A stretch of 64,000 nt of DNA from Hippopus hippopus (GCA_946811185.2 OX328109.1:1116001-1180000); one strand, 5' to 3'; counted from the stretch's first letter, positions 42,066 to 53,370 are shown. The notes: generated by a model not told the origin, from the letters alone. Made by a program: numbers and translations.

Positions 42066-42935
42066 TAACCCTTTCCTCCATATATACTCGTTTTAAAACA
42101 ATGAAGAAAAAAGTTTTAGGAAAACATTGTGAGAAAAGGTAAAATTGCTCAAAATGAGCAATTTCACCTTTTCTCACAATGTTTTCTATGCAATCTGTAT
42201 CTTAAAACCCACTAGTAGCCACATTTCAGTTGTCGTCTGCAGCTTCTTTGAATTTGGGACGGTCTCAAAATGGTGTATTAGGTAATGGGTTAACCCTTTA
42301 GCAAAGAAATTCATGTTTAACCCTTTACCAGACGACATTTTTTACCCTTGTCCAAATTGAAAGCATTTGCAGACGAAAATTTTAATGTGACTCAAATGTT
42401 GCAAATTTTCTTTGATAGGGTAGAAAACATTGTGGGAAAAGGAGAAAATGCTGGTTACCAGCATTTTCTCCATTTCCAACAATTTTTTTAAAAAAAGGCG
42501 TCTTTTCCAACGTCGTTAAAAGTCGGCATTGTGTGATAAAGGGTTAATGACCTTGAACAATGCTACAAAAGCATTGCTAGAACAGGAGAAAATGCTTGAA
42601 ACATTTTTTCCTTTTCCAATAAAATTGACTGCCTTTTCCATCATTTGAGCTATATTCAATTTGTTGTCTTCACATTATGGACAAGTCCAAAATTTCGCAC
42701 TCTGGTAAAGAGTTAACCCTTCACCACACAATCCAAAGTTCTAATAACCCTGAAATAGAAGGCTGTTGAAAACATTGTGTAAAAAGGAGACAATGCTGGT
42801 AACCAGCATTTTCTCCTTTTTACACAATGTTTTCTACTCTTCAGACAACATATTTATTTTTGTGTGTCACATTCATTTTGAGTCACATTTAATTTGTAGA
42901 ACGAATCTAAAATTTTGTCATTTGGTGAGGAGTTA
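42066..42935. repeat. Array of four to five abutting MITEs downstream of PITPNM
   Basis: Copies 42066-42292, a 30-bp scrap 42289-42320, 42318-42546, 42543-42715 and 42712-42935, sharing TTAA junctions. The first has a different palindrome centre (GCTCAAAATGAGC). Confidence 0.85.
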
Positions 42936-42969
42936 AGGTAAACATGTTACAAAGCAAATTATAACAAAC

Positions 42970-43135
42970 ACAATAATAACTTCTTGTAGATTTTTAGAAC
43001 TTCTAAATGGGTCAATATATGAGAAAAGAAACCATTTGGTTGAGCCAATCAGAAGTTGTGTTACATTCAAATTCCTACAATCTTGGAGAATAAGACTGAG
43101 AATGTTCTTAAGAATGGTTGGTGTATATGGACCTT
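42970..43135. repeat. Family H inverted-repeat MITE
   Basis: Right end TTCTTAAGAATGGTTGGTG; lies in the presumed PITPNM 3' UTR. Confidence 0.65.
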
Positions 43136-43168
43136 GTCTATATAAAGGAAAAGCCCTTATCTGACTCA

Positions 43169-43504
43169 TCATCTGGGTGGGTCAAAGGTCATCTTTGGCC
43201 GTGGTGAGGTACCTCTTGCTCGCACAGCTGATCCAAAACTGGGTTGGACTGGTTGTAGCGTAGTGTTTCCCTGATCATTCACACTGATCAACAGTTGCGG
43301 GTTTGCACTCTCCTGACGCATGAAACCAGTCACCTCGAGATTCGAAACAGTGCTAGATACCGGTCGTTTTGAGGACCGTTTGTCCATTGACGGAAGACCA
43401 AAGCAGCTCTTACGTAACAGAAATATTCCATTTCCGCTGGCTGGTCTAGATGCTCCGGGTTGCATGAGATCCTCCAGGTGGGATGCGTAGCCTGAACTAA
43501 TGAA
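43169..43504 (-). CDS. PITPNM: PITPNM exon n (stop codon)
   Basis: The acceptor is tttttccag. It encodes FISSGYASHLEDLM, then a Ser/Pro/Arg-rich tail with GIFLLRKSCFGLPS (compare MALRKGSFGLPG in vertebrates), ending FDPPR and TGA at 43169-43171. About 35 nt past the stop the transcript runs into a repeat (42970-43135), so the 3' UTR is probably made largely of transposon sequence. Confidence 0.95.
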   Translation of the reverse strand, partial: FISSGYASHLEDLMQPGASRPASGNGIFLLRKSCFGLPSMDKRSSKRPVSSTVSNLEVTGFMRQESANPQLLISVNDQGNTTLQPVQPSFGSAVRARGTSPRPKMTFDPPR

Positions 43505-43530
43505 CTGGAAAAAAAACATAATTAAACATT

Positions 43531-44545
43531 AACCATTTACCTCACAATCTTGAGTTTTAATGACTCTGTAAAAGAAAGCTTTTGCAAAAAGTAACCAGCA
43601 TTTTCTCATTTTCCCACAATGTTTTCTACCTTTTCAAGGACAAATACTATCACTTCAAACACATTTGAACTATTGTCTGTAAATTCTTTCTATATGGACC
43701 AGTCTGAAGATTTGCTCTGTGATAAAGGGTCCCCATGCAATTCAGAGTTTGAACAACTCCACGGAAGAAGCCTTTTGAAAACTATGTGGGTAACCAACAT
43801 TTTTTCCTTTTCTCACAATGTTTTCTACCCTTCCAGAAACCAATTTCTATTTTTGACTTACAATTATTTTGTTGAAGGCAAAAGCTTTTAATTTGGCCAA
43901 GTCTAAAATTTAGCTGTGTAATAATATGTTATGAAAATTCGCAGTTAAAGACTGATCGTTCTATTACCTGTGGATGGAGAAGCAGATCACAAGTTACATG
44001 TAACTCTTTACCAAACAGCATGATTTGGACATGTCAAAATTCCAAAATTGAAAGTATCTGCATGTGACAAATCAAATGTGCCTCAAATGATGAAATTTGT
44101 CTCTGAAAGGATAGAAAACATTGTGGGAAAAGGAGAAAATGCTGGAAGCATTTTCTCCTTTTCCCACAATGTTTTAAAAAGCTGTCTTCCCCAGCATCTT
44201 TATTTTCACAAAGGAGAAATTCAAACGGATTACATTCAAAGATGTGTAACTTTTGTATAAATTAAGTCTGCCGTTTGAAATCTTCTGGGATACTGATGTA
44301 ATGATGTAACTTTTACCCTTTACCACACAATCCTGACTGTTAAAAGACTGTTAAAACAGGAAGAAAAGCTTTTGGAAACATTGTGGAAAACAGATAAAAT
44401 GCTGGTAACCAGCATTTTATCCCTTTCCCACAATGTTTTCTACCCTATCAAAGACAGAAATCATCATTTGAGCTATAATTTATTTTGTTGTCTACAAATG
44501 CTGTCAATTTGAACAAGTCCAAAATGTTATCTGGTAATGAGTTCC
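43531..44545. repeat. Four MITE copies in last PITPNM intron
   Basis: 43531-43728, 43727-43930 (left arm mostly lost), 44000-44200 (palindrome shortened to a TGGAAGCA centre) and 44316-44545. Confidence 0.75.
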
Positions 44546-44650
44546 ATAAGCACTGAATAGTCTACACACCACATATGGAATGGAGAGCTCAATTACCTGT
44601 GAGGGGAACACTAGAAACTAAACTTGTATGAAACAGTAAAGAGCACTTAC

Positions 44651-44779
44651 TGTTGCCATGTTCAGTTGTTTTTTGTTGGATTTTCCAACGATGAATATCT
44701 GATCTTTCTTCAATCCTAAATCTTTATATCCGTTAATATCTTTGTTAGACCCATAGCCTGCTCGGAAGGAAAGCTCAGC
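44651..44779 (-). CDS. PITPNM: PITPNM exon m, LNS2 end
   Basis: The acceptor is tcttgcag and the donor gtaagt; 43 codons, phase 0. It encodes AELSFRAGYGSNKDINGYKD and KKDQIFIVGKSNKKQ, matching AAYGSTKDVAVY and IYIVGRPTKK of vertebrate members. Confidence 0.95.
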
Positions 44780-44805
44780 CTGCAAGAGAATTAATGTAAG
44801 ATTAA

Positions 44806-45320
44806 TTGATTGATTATATGGTGTTTAAAGCTGTTTTCAACATTATTTCAGTTATATCGCGACTGCAAGTTCACCTAGCCATGCCTTCTCAGAGTTTCTT
44901 TTTACCAGTACTTTACTTAATATTCTTTCCGAGCCACTCGTTAATTTCCCACAAATTCATCGTCAAAAACAATGGTCAGCGGTGAGAGAGGATCCTGTCA
45001 CAATGAGTATCATCAATCCTTGGAAAGAAATTGGCCGAGCCATGGATTGAACCAGGGACCTCCTGTTCTCAAGTCCTGTATGCTACCACTGCTAGGCAGA
45101 ATTAATATAAGTAATGTTGATCATCATCTTATCACTAGTTAAATAAATATTTACCACACTTTCCCGAGTTCAAAGGTCCCTTAGGTAGAAGGCTTTGAAA
45201 ACATTGCGGTAAAAGGAGAAAATGCTGGTAACCAGCATTTTCTCCTTTTCCCACAATGTTTTCAAAAGCTTTTCTTCTTGGGGTCGTTCAAAGGAGGGAT
45301 TGTGTGGTACAGGCTTAATT
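44806..45320. repeat. Inverted SINE then MITE
   Basis: SINE type 1 inverted 44806-45097 with GATTGATTATATGG tail. MITE 45150-45320, palindrome about 45198-45266. Confidence 0.8.
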
Positions 45321-45507
45321 GTGAAAAAATATTAAGTATAGTTTATTCCAATTACTATTCCAATATTTTTGTGAATTTATGTCTACTAAAGATATTTTGT
45401 TGCACAGTCTATTTTGTGCCTCCACTTAACATTTCTGAGAGGCTTTCCAAGTCAGAAAAATGCTCTCAATTTGGAAAAGTCTAAAACTTCTTCATTTGGT
45501 AAATTAA

Positions 45508-45770
45508 TTAATTGTATGGTGTTTAATGCCATTTTCAACACTATTTCAATTTTATAAAAAACGGCCGTAGCACTTACCCATTTTTTTTCCTAGAGTTTCT
45601 GTTACCTGCACTATGCACAATATTCTTCCCAAGCCACCTAGTGCTTTCCAACATATTGATTAGCCTTTAGAGAGGAATGAATCCTATCCCAAATACTATG
45701 GTCAATTTTTTGAAAGAAATCTGCCGAGCTGGGATGGTTTGATAAAGAGTTACAGGGTAAAAAGCTTTTT
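45508..45770 (-). repeat. SINE type 1 fragment, inverted
   Basis: TAATTGTATGGTGTTTAATG start, worn body, truncated at about 45735 where MITE end GATAAAGAGTTA follows. Confidence 0.7.
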
Positions 45771-45820
45771 TACTGCAGGAGAGTAAAATGTGGAATAACG
45801 CCTTCAATGATAAACCTTAC

Positions 45821-46004
45821 CTCTGTTTGTAAACTTTTTAAGTAAGAAAATTTCTGTCGGAGGGGATCTTTGGAGAAACCATCCATGAAGGCGAGCATGC
45901 CATGTGGAAAATTGTGTTGGGCCAACCAGGCTTGTACTTTATTATGCTGCATATCTGGTCTTGCTGTTACATACAGTATTAGATAGCCAAGTTCCTGCCA
46001 ATGT
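45821..46004 (-). CDS. PITPNM: PITPNM exon l, LNS2 core
   Basis: The acceptor is tgtttcag and the donor gtaagg. It encodes HWQELGYLILYVTARPDMQ, KVQAWLAQHNFPHGMLAF, DGFSKDPLRQK. One of the best conserved stretches of the family. Confidence 0.97.
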
Positions 46005-46019
46005 CTGAAACAATCAAAC

Positions 46020-46470
46020 AACAGGTTACAATCCCAAGTTCTAACGACCCTTAAGAAGAAGTCATTTGAAAACATCGTTGGAAATGGAGAAATGCTGGTA
46101 AACCATAGCCCAAGTCCTGACAATGTCTACAATAATTGAACATTGGATTATAATTCAGAGTTTTAATGACCCTTACGAAGAAGGCATTTGAAAACATAGT
46201 AGGAAAAGGAGAAAATGCTGGTGACCAGCATTTTCTCCTTTCCCTGCAATGTCTTCTACCCTTTCCAAGTCAATCCCGAGTTTTAACAACCCTTATAAAG
46301 GAGGCTATTAAAAACATTGTGGGAAAAGGAGAAAATGCTGGTAACAAGCATTTGCTCCTTTTCCCACAATATTTTCTACCCTTTCTAAGTCAAATTCCAC
46401 CATTTGAGCCACAATTAATTTGTCGTCTGCAAGTGCTTTCAATTTTGACAAGTTGTGTTGTAAAGAGCTA
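46020..46470. repeat. Three MITE pieces
   Basis: 46020-46115 and 46140-46265 are left halves; 46265-46470 is nearly complete. Starts 16 bp upstream of exon l's acceptor. Confidence 0.75.
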
Positions 46471-46515
46471 TGTAGCAATTAGGCCCTATTAATATGCACA
46501 AAATTTCCACCAATA

Positions 46516-46885
46516 TATGAGCCATGCTTTGGCAAAAGGGGGTTTAATGCATCTCTGTGACACATTATCTATGTACTTAGCAAGTCATCAAATGATTATG
46601 GATTCCTAAAATCCATTTTGCATTACAACTGACTGAATCATGAGGTACAATAATTCTCTGGTGTGCAGAAAATTGACCCAGAGTGAAACGTTTCAACCCA
46701 AGTCAGCCTGCTTGGACTTCACAGGCTGACCTTGGTTGATACTTTTTTGCAGATACATTAAAGCCCCTTTTCACATAGCATGGCTCTCATATTTTGCTAA
46801 TGAAGTATATTATTCACATACAAGTTAGTGTTCCTCTGGAGAAAAAGGGTTGTTAACTCAGGATTACGTAGTAAAGACTTCACTA
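46516..46885. repeat. Family D MITE and MITE scrap
   Basis: 46516-46793 with ends GAGCCATGCTTTGGC and ATAGCATGGCTC. 46840-46885 is a TTAA MITE end. Confidence 0.75.
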
Positions 46886-46890
46886 ATTAC

Positions 46891-47040
46891 CTGACTACGT
46901 CCACAGCACCAGGTTTAACCTTTGGGTCCTTTCCCATAATAGAAACACTTGCAGTAAAAGAGCCGTCAATACTAAACACCACTGTCTCTGTTTTAGCTGG
47001 TAGTACTGCCAAAAACAAATCTGCTGTTGTGTGGTCCACC
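46891..47040 (-). CDS. PITPNM: PITPNM exon k, LNS2 start
   Basis: The acceptor is ctatacag and the donor gtaatt. It encodes VLPAKTETVVFSIDGSFTAS, VSIMGKDPKVKPGAVDVV. FSIDGSF corresponds to the haloacid-dehalogenase-like motif of the lipin/Ned1/Smp2 fold; LNS2 of this family binds phosphatidic acid rather than acting as an enzyme (family knowledge). Confidence 0.97.
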
Positions 47041-47062
47041 CTGTATAGAGAAAATTTTGTTT

Positions 47063-47295
47063 AAACCCTTTGCCAAACAATCCTGAGTTTATGGACCTTG
47101 AGCAAAGAGGCCTTTAGAAAACAGTGTGGGAAAAGGAGAAAATGCTGGTTAAACCAGCATTTTCTCCTTTCCCCACGTTTTCTACCCTTCCAAAGGCAAA
47201 TTTTAGTTTTTTTAGTAACATTTAATCTGTCATTTCCAAATGCTTTCAGTATGGACCAGTCTGAAATTCTGTCGTTTGGCAAAGAGATAAACAGT
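47063..47295. repeat. TTAA MITE, complete
   Basis: TTAAACCCTTTGCC to GGCAAAGAGATAA, palindrome 47116-47183. Confidence 0.8.
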
Positions 47296-47940
47296 CACAT
47301 GTGTAAGAGGTTGGTTTTGTTTGTTCTCTGGGTTGCTGCTCAGTAAACAGGATCTGACACAAGTTGGCATCTGAGACAAAATTTTATTAAACGAGTCCAG
47401 AAAAACTGTTATTAAGTAAACCTTTTGCCAGCTTACTAACATTTTTTGTTGACAAGTTTGATAAAATTTTACCTCAAATGCCAAGTCAAGTCAGATTCTT
47501 TTATGATGTAACTGTATAACAAGAATTACAGTTCATGATGTTTTAAACACAGGCCTACATGTACATGTGCATCAAAATCTACATGATGCCTATTCGCTTC
47601 TTTGACAGGTACATTACAGGCCAAAAATAGTTCCAAAGAAACCTGCATGTAACATTTCTGTTTTGAATCTAAACACTATAAGATTGCAGTTTTGCCGTAA
47701 TCACCTATTCTGACAATTAACTGCGCAAAGAACTCTGGTTCAGCACTATCTTAAAAATGAGGCGTATGAATGCAGGTTGCAGACCAAGTACTGCACCATT
47801 TGCTTGTTTCAAACATGCGTAAGATAAGAAAACTGGTAAGTACACTGAAAACAAGGGTTAAAGCATGTCTGTGTTGTAAACAGACATGGGCATGGAGCTG
47901 ATACAGTGCTGCATACAGGATCTAACAGTAAATAAAATCT
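47296..47940. other. PITPNM intron, no element recognised
   Basis: Nothing repetitive or coding identified between exons j and k beyond the MITE. Confidence 0.4.
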
Positions 47941-47942
47941 AC

Positions 47943-48085
47943 CTGACCACCATTTTAACTGGGTGTACACCCTGACTAAGACGTTTTTCTTTCGGAATTT
48001 CAAACGTAAGACGTCCATGACTATCTGTGACTTCTGTCCCCATTAGGGTCCATTCTCCGGTTGATGACATCACATGTATGTCTGT
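47943..48085 (-). CDS. PITPNM: PITPNM exon j
   Basis: The acceptor is catttcag and the donor gtagat. It encodes TDIHVMSSTGEWTLMG, GRLTFEIPKEKRLSQG and VHPVKMVV, the end of the beta-rich connector. Confidence 0.95.
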
Positions 48086-48129
48086 CTGAAATGACAAAGA
48101 CACAAGGTCTAAGGAATGGTTTGTATGTG

Positions 48130-48740
48130 TGGTTTGTTTGTATTGTGCTTAACACTGTTTTCAACATTATTTCAGATACATTGCGGCAACCAGTGCACCT
48201 TTCCATGCTTTTCTGGAGTTTCTTTTACAAATACTTTGCACAATATTCTTCCATAGCTATTGCCAGCCTTCCCACATGACTTTAATTAAAACAATGATTA
48301 TGGGTGAAAGAAGAATGAGTCCTGTTGCATTGATTATTACTAATTCTCCAAAAGAAATAGGCCGAGCTGGGGATGCAAACCAGTGAGCCCCCTGGTCTCA
48401 AGTCCTGTATGCTACCAAATGCACCACTGGGGCCTTAGAAATGGTAATACACTACACATTCTAATTCTTGCAATGCAGAGCATCCTTCTAATCTGTAGAT
48501 CAACATCAGCCTGTACAGAATGCAGTCTGTTCTTGGGTCTACAATGTCTCCTATCTTGAAAGTTAAAAGTTTCAGCCCAGGTCAGTCAGCGTGAACTACG
48601 CAGGAAGACCCGAGTCAATACTTTTTACAGATGCATTAAACCCCCTTTTCACAGAGCACGGCTAAATTAAACTTATTGTCTGCAAATCCTTTCATTTTGA
48701 ACAAGTCTTACATTTTGTCATCTGGTAAAAGTTTACAATG
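48130..48740. repeat. Inverted SINE, palindromic element, family D end, MITE end
   Basis: SINE type 1 inverted 48130-48437; GTAGATCAACATCAGCC palindromic remnant 48490-48545; family D right end 48565-48665; MITE right end 48665-48735. Confidence 0.7.
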
Positions 48741-48756
48741 AAGGAAACAAAGCTAC

Positions 48757-48873
48757 CTTTTCTCCTGACAGAGATGTCATATCTAACGGTCCATACATAA
48801 ATTTGGCAGTGAGAATCTGTGGCTTGTCTTCCAATACAATGACATCATTTCCACGGTGATTTGGCTGTAAGTT
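48757..48873 (-). CDS. PITPNM: PITPNM exon i
   Basis: The acceptor is atttttag and the donor gtagct; 39 codons, phase 0. It encodes NLQPNHRGNDVIVLED and AKFMYGPLDMTSLSGEK. The RFMYGPLDM block is nearly invariant in the family. Confidence 0.96.
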
Positions 48874-49269
48874 CTAAAAATAGAAATAAAAGAAATGACT
48901 GTCAGAGAATGTGAATGAATACCCTTGCCAAGCACTTTACTTGAGAAGAGCAGATGTTTTAAACAAATGAGAATGAAATACTGTTCAAAATCAAGAGGAT
49001 ATATTGAGTGATACCTGGATCTGTGCAACACAATAAACCCACTTCCTTGGTTACTGTTGCTACCCGCTCCCACAGTATATACATAAACAGTATAGTAAAT
49101 ACTGCTGTCATGAGAGGTTACTGAACTAATTTACACAAGGATAAGTACATAAAATACTTATTTTGGAAGTTAAGGACAATGAATGCTTGGTTCAGAAATA
49201 ATATAATGAGAAAGAATGAAACTTAGTTACAGTTTCAACCTTGTTTTTTCCTGTAAAACACCTTATACC

Positions 49270-49430
49270 TCCTTCTGGTAACCAGCATTTTCTCCTTTTT
49301 CAACAATCTTATCTACAATATTTAAGACAAAAATCCTAATTTGAGCTACATTTAATTTGTTGTTTGCAAATGCTTTCACTTTTGACAATTCAAAATTTTG
49401 TTGTTTGGTATAGAGTTAAATAAATAGATG
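49270..49430. repeat. Right half of a MITE
   Basis: CTGGTAACCAGCATTTTCTC at 49276 to AGAGTTAAATAA; the left arm is absent. Confidence 0.7.
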
Positions 49431-49512
49431 TAATCACTTTGATAATTACAAGTATTTAAACATAAAAATTCCTCATCTTTTTGCCAACACACTGATTGTT
49501 CATATCTCTCAC

Positions 49513-49653
49513 CTTAACCTTGTACATGGTTCTTCTTTTGAGCCATTTCTCCTTGGGCACTTGACCTTCGTCAAGACTTGTACCTGGAGACATGGGCGTG
49601 GCCATTGTGTCAGAGTCTGTGAAGTCACCAAATACCAGATCTTGATGTAATAT
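49513..49653 (-). CDS. PITPNM: PITPNM exon h
   Basis: The acceptor is ttttcag and the donor gtgaga; 47 codons, phase 0 at both ends. It encodes a variable linker and PKEKWLKRRTMYKVK, matching the family's PREKWQRKRT segment at the start of the connector domain. Confidence 0.92.
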
Positions 49654-49685
49654 CTGAAAAAATGACAAGTTTCTATGAATACTTT

Positions 49686-50110
49686 TAACACTTTACCACA
49701 CAATCCTGAGTATTAACGATCAGCTTTAGAAAACTTTGCAGAAAAAGTAGAAAATGCTGTTAATCAGCATTTTCTCCTTTGCCCACAATGTTTTCTACCC
49801 TTTCATGGACAAACTTCATCATTTGAGTAACATAACAATTTGTCGTCTGCACATACTTTCAATCTGGACCAACATTTTTGTGATGCATTATACCAAGCAC
49901 GTAATCACATAACTATAGATCCATAAAAATCTATTTCTTCCTACAACCGACTGAATCATGACGTAGATGGGTCCTTTGTTAAGCAGTTACATTTGGCAAA
50001 ATGTTTCAACTGATTTCAGCCTGCATGGACTGCAGAGTCTGATCTTGATTTACACTGTCTGCAAAAGCACACTACATCACACTTAGCATCCTAAAGGTGC
50101 AATAACACTC
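49686..50110. repeat. MITE, family D piece, palindromic element
   Basis: MITE 49686-49880; family D 49880-50010; GATCTTGATTTACACTGTC remnant at 50037-50065. Confidence 0.7.
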
Positions 50111-50285
50111 TGGATTCAGACTGCATGATTCTGAACCCCTGATTAGGCCCATGAACATGTTCAGTGATGACAAATCTGTCATGATACGAAAGCTGCCACA
50201 TCTGTCTTAGCAGCCTCAGAGTGAAATGGCACTCTCCATTCTCAGCCTCTGGTTACGCTTCTGAACATTTGAATCCATGACAAAC

Positions 50286-50434
50286 CTGTCGTAATACAAA
50301 GGCTACCACATCCGTAGATTCCCAGAAACTGGCATGAAACAAGGGAGGTAATGCTTTCACCGGAAACGAGTGTAACACTTCGGGACAGTAAAGCATGTAG
50401 TCAAGTCGCTTGTTACCCCACCACTTACTGCTTA
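50286..50434 (-). CDS. PITPNM: PITPNM exon g, DDHD end
   Basis: The acceptor is ttattacag and the donor gtttgt. It encodes [18 protein letters not shown] and [19 protein letters not shown], carrying D, H and D of the DDHD quartet. A frameshifted partial copy lies 372 bp upstream in transcript direction (50719-50814). Confidence 0.97.
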
Positions 50435-50526
50435 CTGTAATAAAACAAGAAATATTCTTTGAAATAAAGATAAATGGCGTAGGAAGTACTGGAACATGTG
50501 TATACGAACATTGAAACTCTTTTGTG

Positions 50527-50718
50527 GTTAACTCTTTACCAAACGACAAAATTTTACACCCAACCAAATTGAAAGGACTAGCAGACGACAATTCAAATAT
50601 AGCTCAAACAATGGAATTTATCTTTGAAAGGGTACAAAACCTTGTGGGAAAAGGAGAAAATGCTAATTATCAGCATTTTCTCCTTTTTCCACAATGTTTT
50701 CAAAAGCTTCTTCTTCAG
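50527..50718. repeat. MITE between exon g and its duplicate
   Basis: TTAACTCTTTACCAAACGAC start, palindrome 50635-50703 (centre CTAATTATCAG). The right end is cut at the duplication junction TTCAGGG|AGG. Confidence 0.8.
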
Positions 50719-50905
50719 GGAGGTAATGCTTTCACAAGAAATGAGTGTAAAACTTCGGGACAGTAGTGTAGTCAAGTCGTTTGTTACCCCAAACACTTAC
50801 TGCTAACTATAATAAAACAAGAGATATCTTTGAAATAAAGATATATGGCGTTTGGGGTACAGGAATATGAACTTTGAAACTCTTCTGTGGTTTAATATGA
50901 ATGAA
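50719..50905 (-). pseudogene. Partial duplicate of PITPNM exon g and flank
   Basis: Bases 50719-50806 copy the 5' half of exon g and 50807-50905 copy the adjacent intron (compare 50347-50530). A 4-base loss breaks the frame after the LDY codons. A MITE (50527-50718) sits between the two copies. The acceptor AG is retained. Confidence 0.8.
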
Positions 50906-50914
50906 AAAAATAAT

Positions 50915-52157
50915 GAAAAATAATCTGGAGTTTAGACAACCCTGAAAAACACCTTTGAAAACATCATGGGAAAAGGGAAAACATGCTGGAAATCAGCACC
51001 TTCTCCTTTTTCCACCATGTTTTCTACCTTTTCAAAGACAGTTTCCACCATTTGAGCCAAGTTTGACTTGCTGTCTGCAAATGCCATGGATTTGAAAATT
51101 TTGTCCTTTGGTTACGAGGAAACCATGATATACTATATTGTGAGTGCCATACAAAGAAATATGTCTATAAATAAATAGGTCTATGATTTAAAGGTACTGA
51201 TAATTAATCTTCAACCACACAATCGAGTTTTATCGACAGTTTCTGCCAATTGAGCCACATTGTATTCTTGTCTGCAAATGCCACAGATTTAGACTAGTCT
51301 AAAATTTTGTCAATTGGTTAAGAGTTAACCCTTTATTATATAATTCCAAGCTTTAAGGACCCTGAGAAAGGCTTCTGAAAACACTATAGGAAAAAGAGAA
51401 AATGCTGATTACCACATTCAGCAAAAATTTGGGATAGTAGGTGAACAAAAATTCAATGCAACGATTGCAAAGCTAGTGTAATTCGAGACATAAATAACGC
51501 TCATGCAAGGACATAGCCAGACCAATTAATGGAAAGCCCAATTCCTTTAGTTCCTAGAAAACTTCTATGATCATATTAACTTTTTTCAAAAGGCCAGCTA
51601 GCTAATTTTTGTGAAAAAGACTATTGACACATTTAATTCGTTGTCTACAAAGGCTTTCAATTCAGACGTGTAAAATTTGTCATTTAGTTCAGAGTTAACC
51701 CTTTACCACACAACAAAATAGTAGACTTGTCCAAAGTCAAAGCTTTTGCAGACATCAAATCATGTGTTGCTCAACTGCTTAGATTTGTTTCTGATAGTGT
51801 AGAAAACATTGTGGGAAAAGGAGAAAATGCTGGTTACCAGCATTTTCTCCTTTTCCCATAATGTTTTCAAAAGGCTTATTTCTCAAGGTCATTAAAACTC
51901 GGGATTGTGTGGTAAAGGGTTAAACCTTTACCACACAATCCTGACTTTTCACAACCCTGAAAGAGAAAGCACTTTTGAAAACATTATGGGAAAAAGAGAA
52001 AGTGGTAGTTAGTTGGTAACCAGCATTTTCTCCTTTCCCACTGTGTTTTCTACTCTATCAAAGACACAAATCATCAATTTAGCAACATTTAATTTGTCAT
52101 CTGCAAAGGCCTTCAATTTGGTCAAGTCCAAAATTTTGTTGTTTGGTCAATAGTTAA
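50915..52157. repeat. MITE-rich stretch
   Basis: Worn copies 50915-51125, 51205-51325, 51325-51420 and 51590-51700. Good copies 51697-51925 (palindrome 51803-51870) and 51922-52157 abut. 51421-51590 is unassigned. Confidence 0.75.
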
Positions 52158-52500
52158 ATAGTTTGCAATTAATATACAAGACACAATTGAAGCTGGCTGT
52201 TAGAGGACCGCAGAAAAAGATACATCAATGCTTAGAAAAAGCAACAAAATGCTGATCTCAATCAATCATCATGCATAAGCTTACGTATATCTTATTCACC
52301 AATTCTTCTGTCTAAACATATAAATATGACAGTGAAAAACCTATTACAATTACTTTTCTCCAAGTTTTGGTGAATGTATTATTTTCTCAAGTCTAAATTT
52401 TATAAAAACCTATAATTTACTTTAAGTCTCAATTAATGTCAATTATGTACTGACAAAAAAGATTGAATGTATGTGTTAATCCAAGTCTGAAATTTGTATA
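52158..52500. other. PITPNM intron, AT-rich, nothing recognised
   Basis: No coding or repeat match seen. Confidence 0.4.
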
Positions 52501-52504
52501 TATT

Positions 52505-52742
52505 AACTCTTTAGCAGACAACAAAATTTTAGACTTGTCTAAATTTAAAGCATTTGCAGACGACAAAGTAAATATGACTTAAAAACTGAAATGTGTCTTT
52601 AATGTGTCTATAAAAGAGCAGAAAACATTGTGGGAAAAGGAGAAAACACTGGTTACTAGCATTTTCTCCTTTTCTCAAAATCTTTTCAAAAGCCTTTTTT
52701 CTCAAGGGCATAAAAACTCAAGATAGTGTGGAAAAGAGTTAA
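52505..52742. repeat. TTAA MITE
   Basis: TTAACTCTTTAGCAGAC to AAAGAGTTAA. 52755-52860 following holds a short diverged duplicate (AATAAAACATTG, AACATGTG). Confidence 0.8.
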
Positions 52743-52975
52743 TTCTGAATAATTATGAGATACAAGCAGGATGCAAAACAAATAAAACATTGTAACATGT
52801 GATTAAATGTTCATGAAATGCAAGCAGGGTCCATAACTAATAAAACATTGAAACATGTGGCTGGAAAGTGTTTCTTTTTAACCACAGACCACAATGTAAT
52901 ACAACAACACAATATTACAGAGTAGAAAACATTATGAGGTTGGGAGAAAATCTAGCACTTTCTCCTTCTCTGACA

Positions 52976-53290
52976 GCCGAGCCCCGGTAGCTCAGTCGGT
53001 AGCGTACAGGACTTGAGAACAGGGGGTCATGAGTTCGATCCCTGGCTCGGCCAATTTCTTTCCGAGGATTGATGATAGTCATTGCGACAGGATTCATTCC
53101 TCTCTCACCGCTGATCGTTGTTTCAATGATGGTTATGTGGGAAAGCAGCCAGTGGCTTGGAAAGAATATTGTGCAGAGTACTGGTAACAGGAACTCCAGG
53201 AAAGCATGGATAGGTGCACTGGCCGCTGCGATATAACTGAAATAATGTTGAAAACAACGTTAAATACCATACAATCAATCAATCAATCAA
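52976..53290 (+). mobile_element. tRNA-derived SINE, type 1, best copy
   Basis: The first 76 nt (52976-53051) keep a 7-bp acceptor-like stem GCCGAGC/GCTCGGC and A- and B-box-like TAGCTCAGTCGG and GAGTTCGATCCC. It ends (AATC)n. A 12-13-bp target duplication CCTTCTCTGACA lies at 52964-52975 and 53292-53303. Inserted into a MITE (52905-53375). Confidence 0.92.
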
Positions 53291-53370
53291 TCCTTCTCTG
53301 ACAATGTGTTCAAAAGCCTTCTTCCTGTGGCTTGTGAAAGAAATACACAAGTTTGTTTTGTAAATGGTTA

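Noticed and set aside
52976..53051. Possible tRNA gene
   Set aside because: The acceptor-like stem and box motifs are there, but the T arm pairs poorly and the sequence continues into a SINE body with (AATC)n tail, repeated many times in the window.
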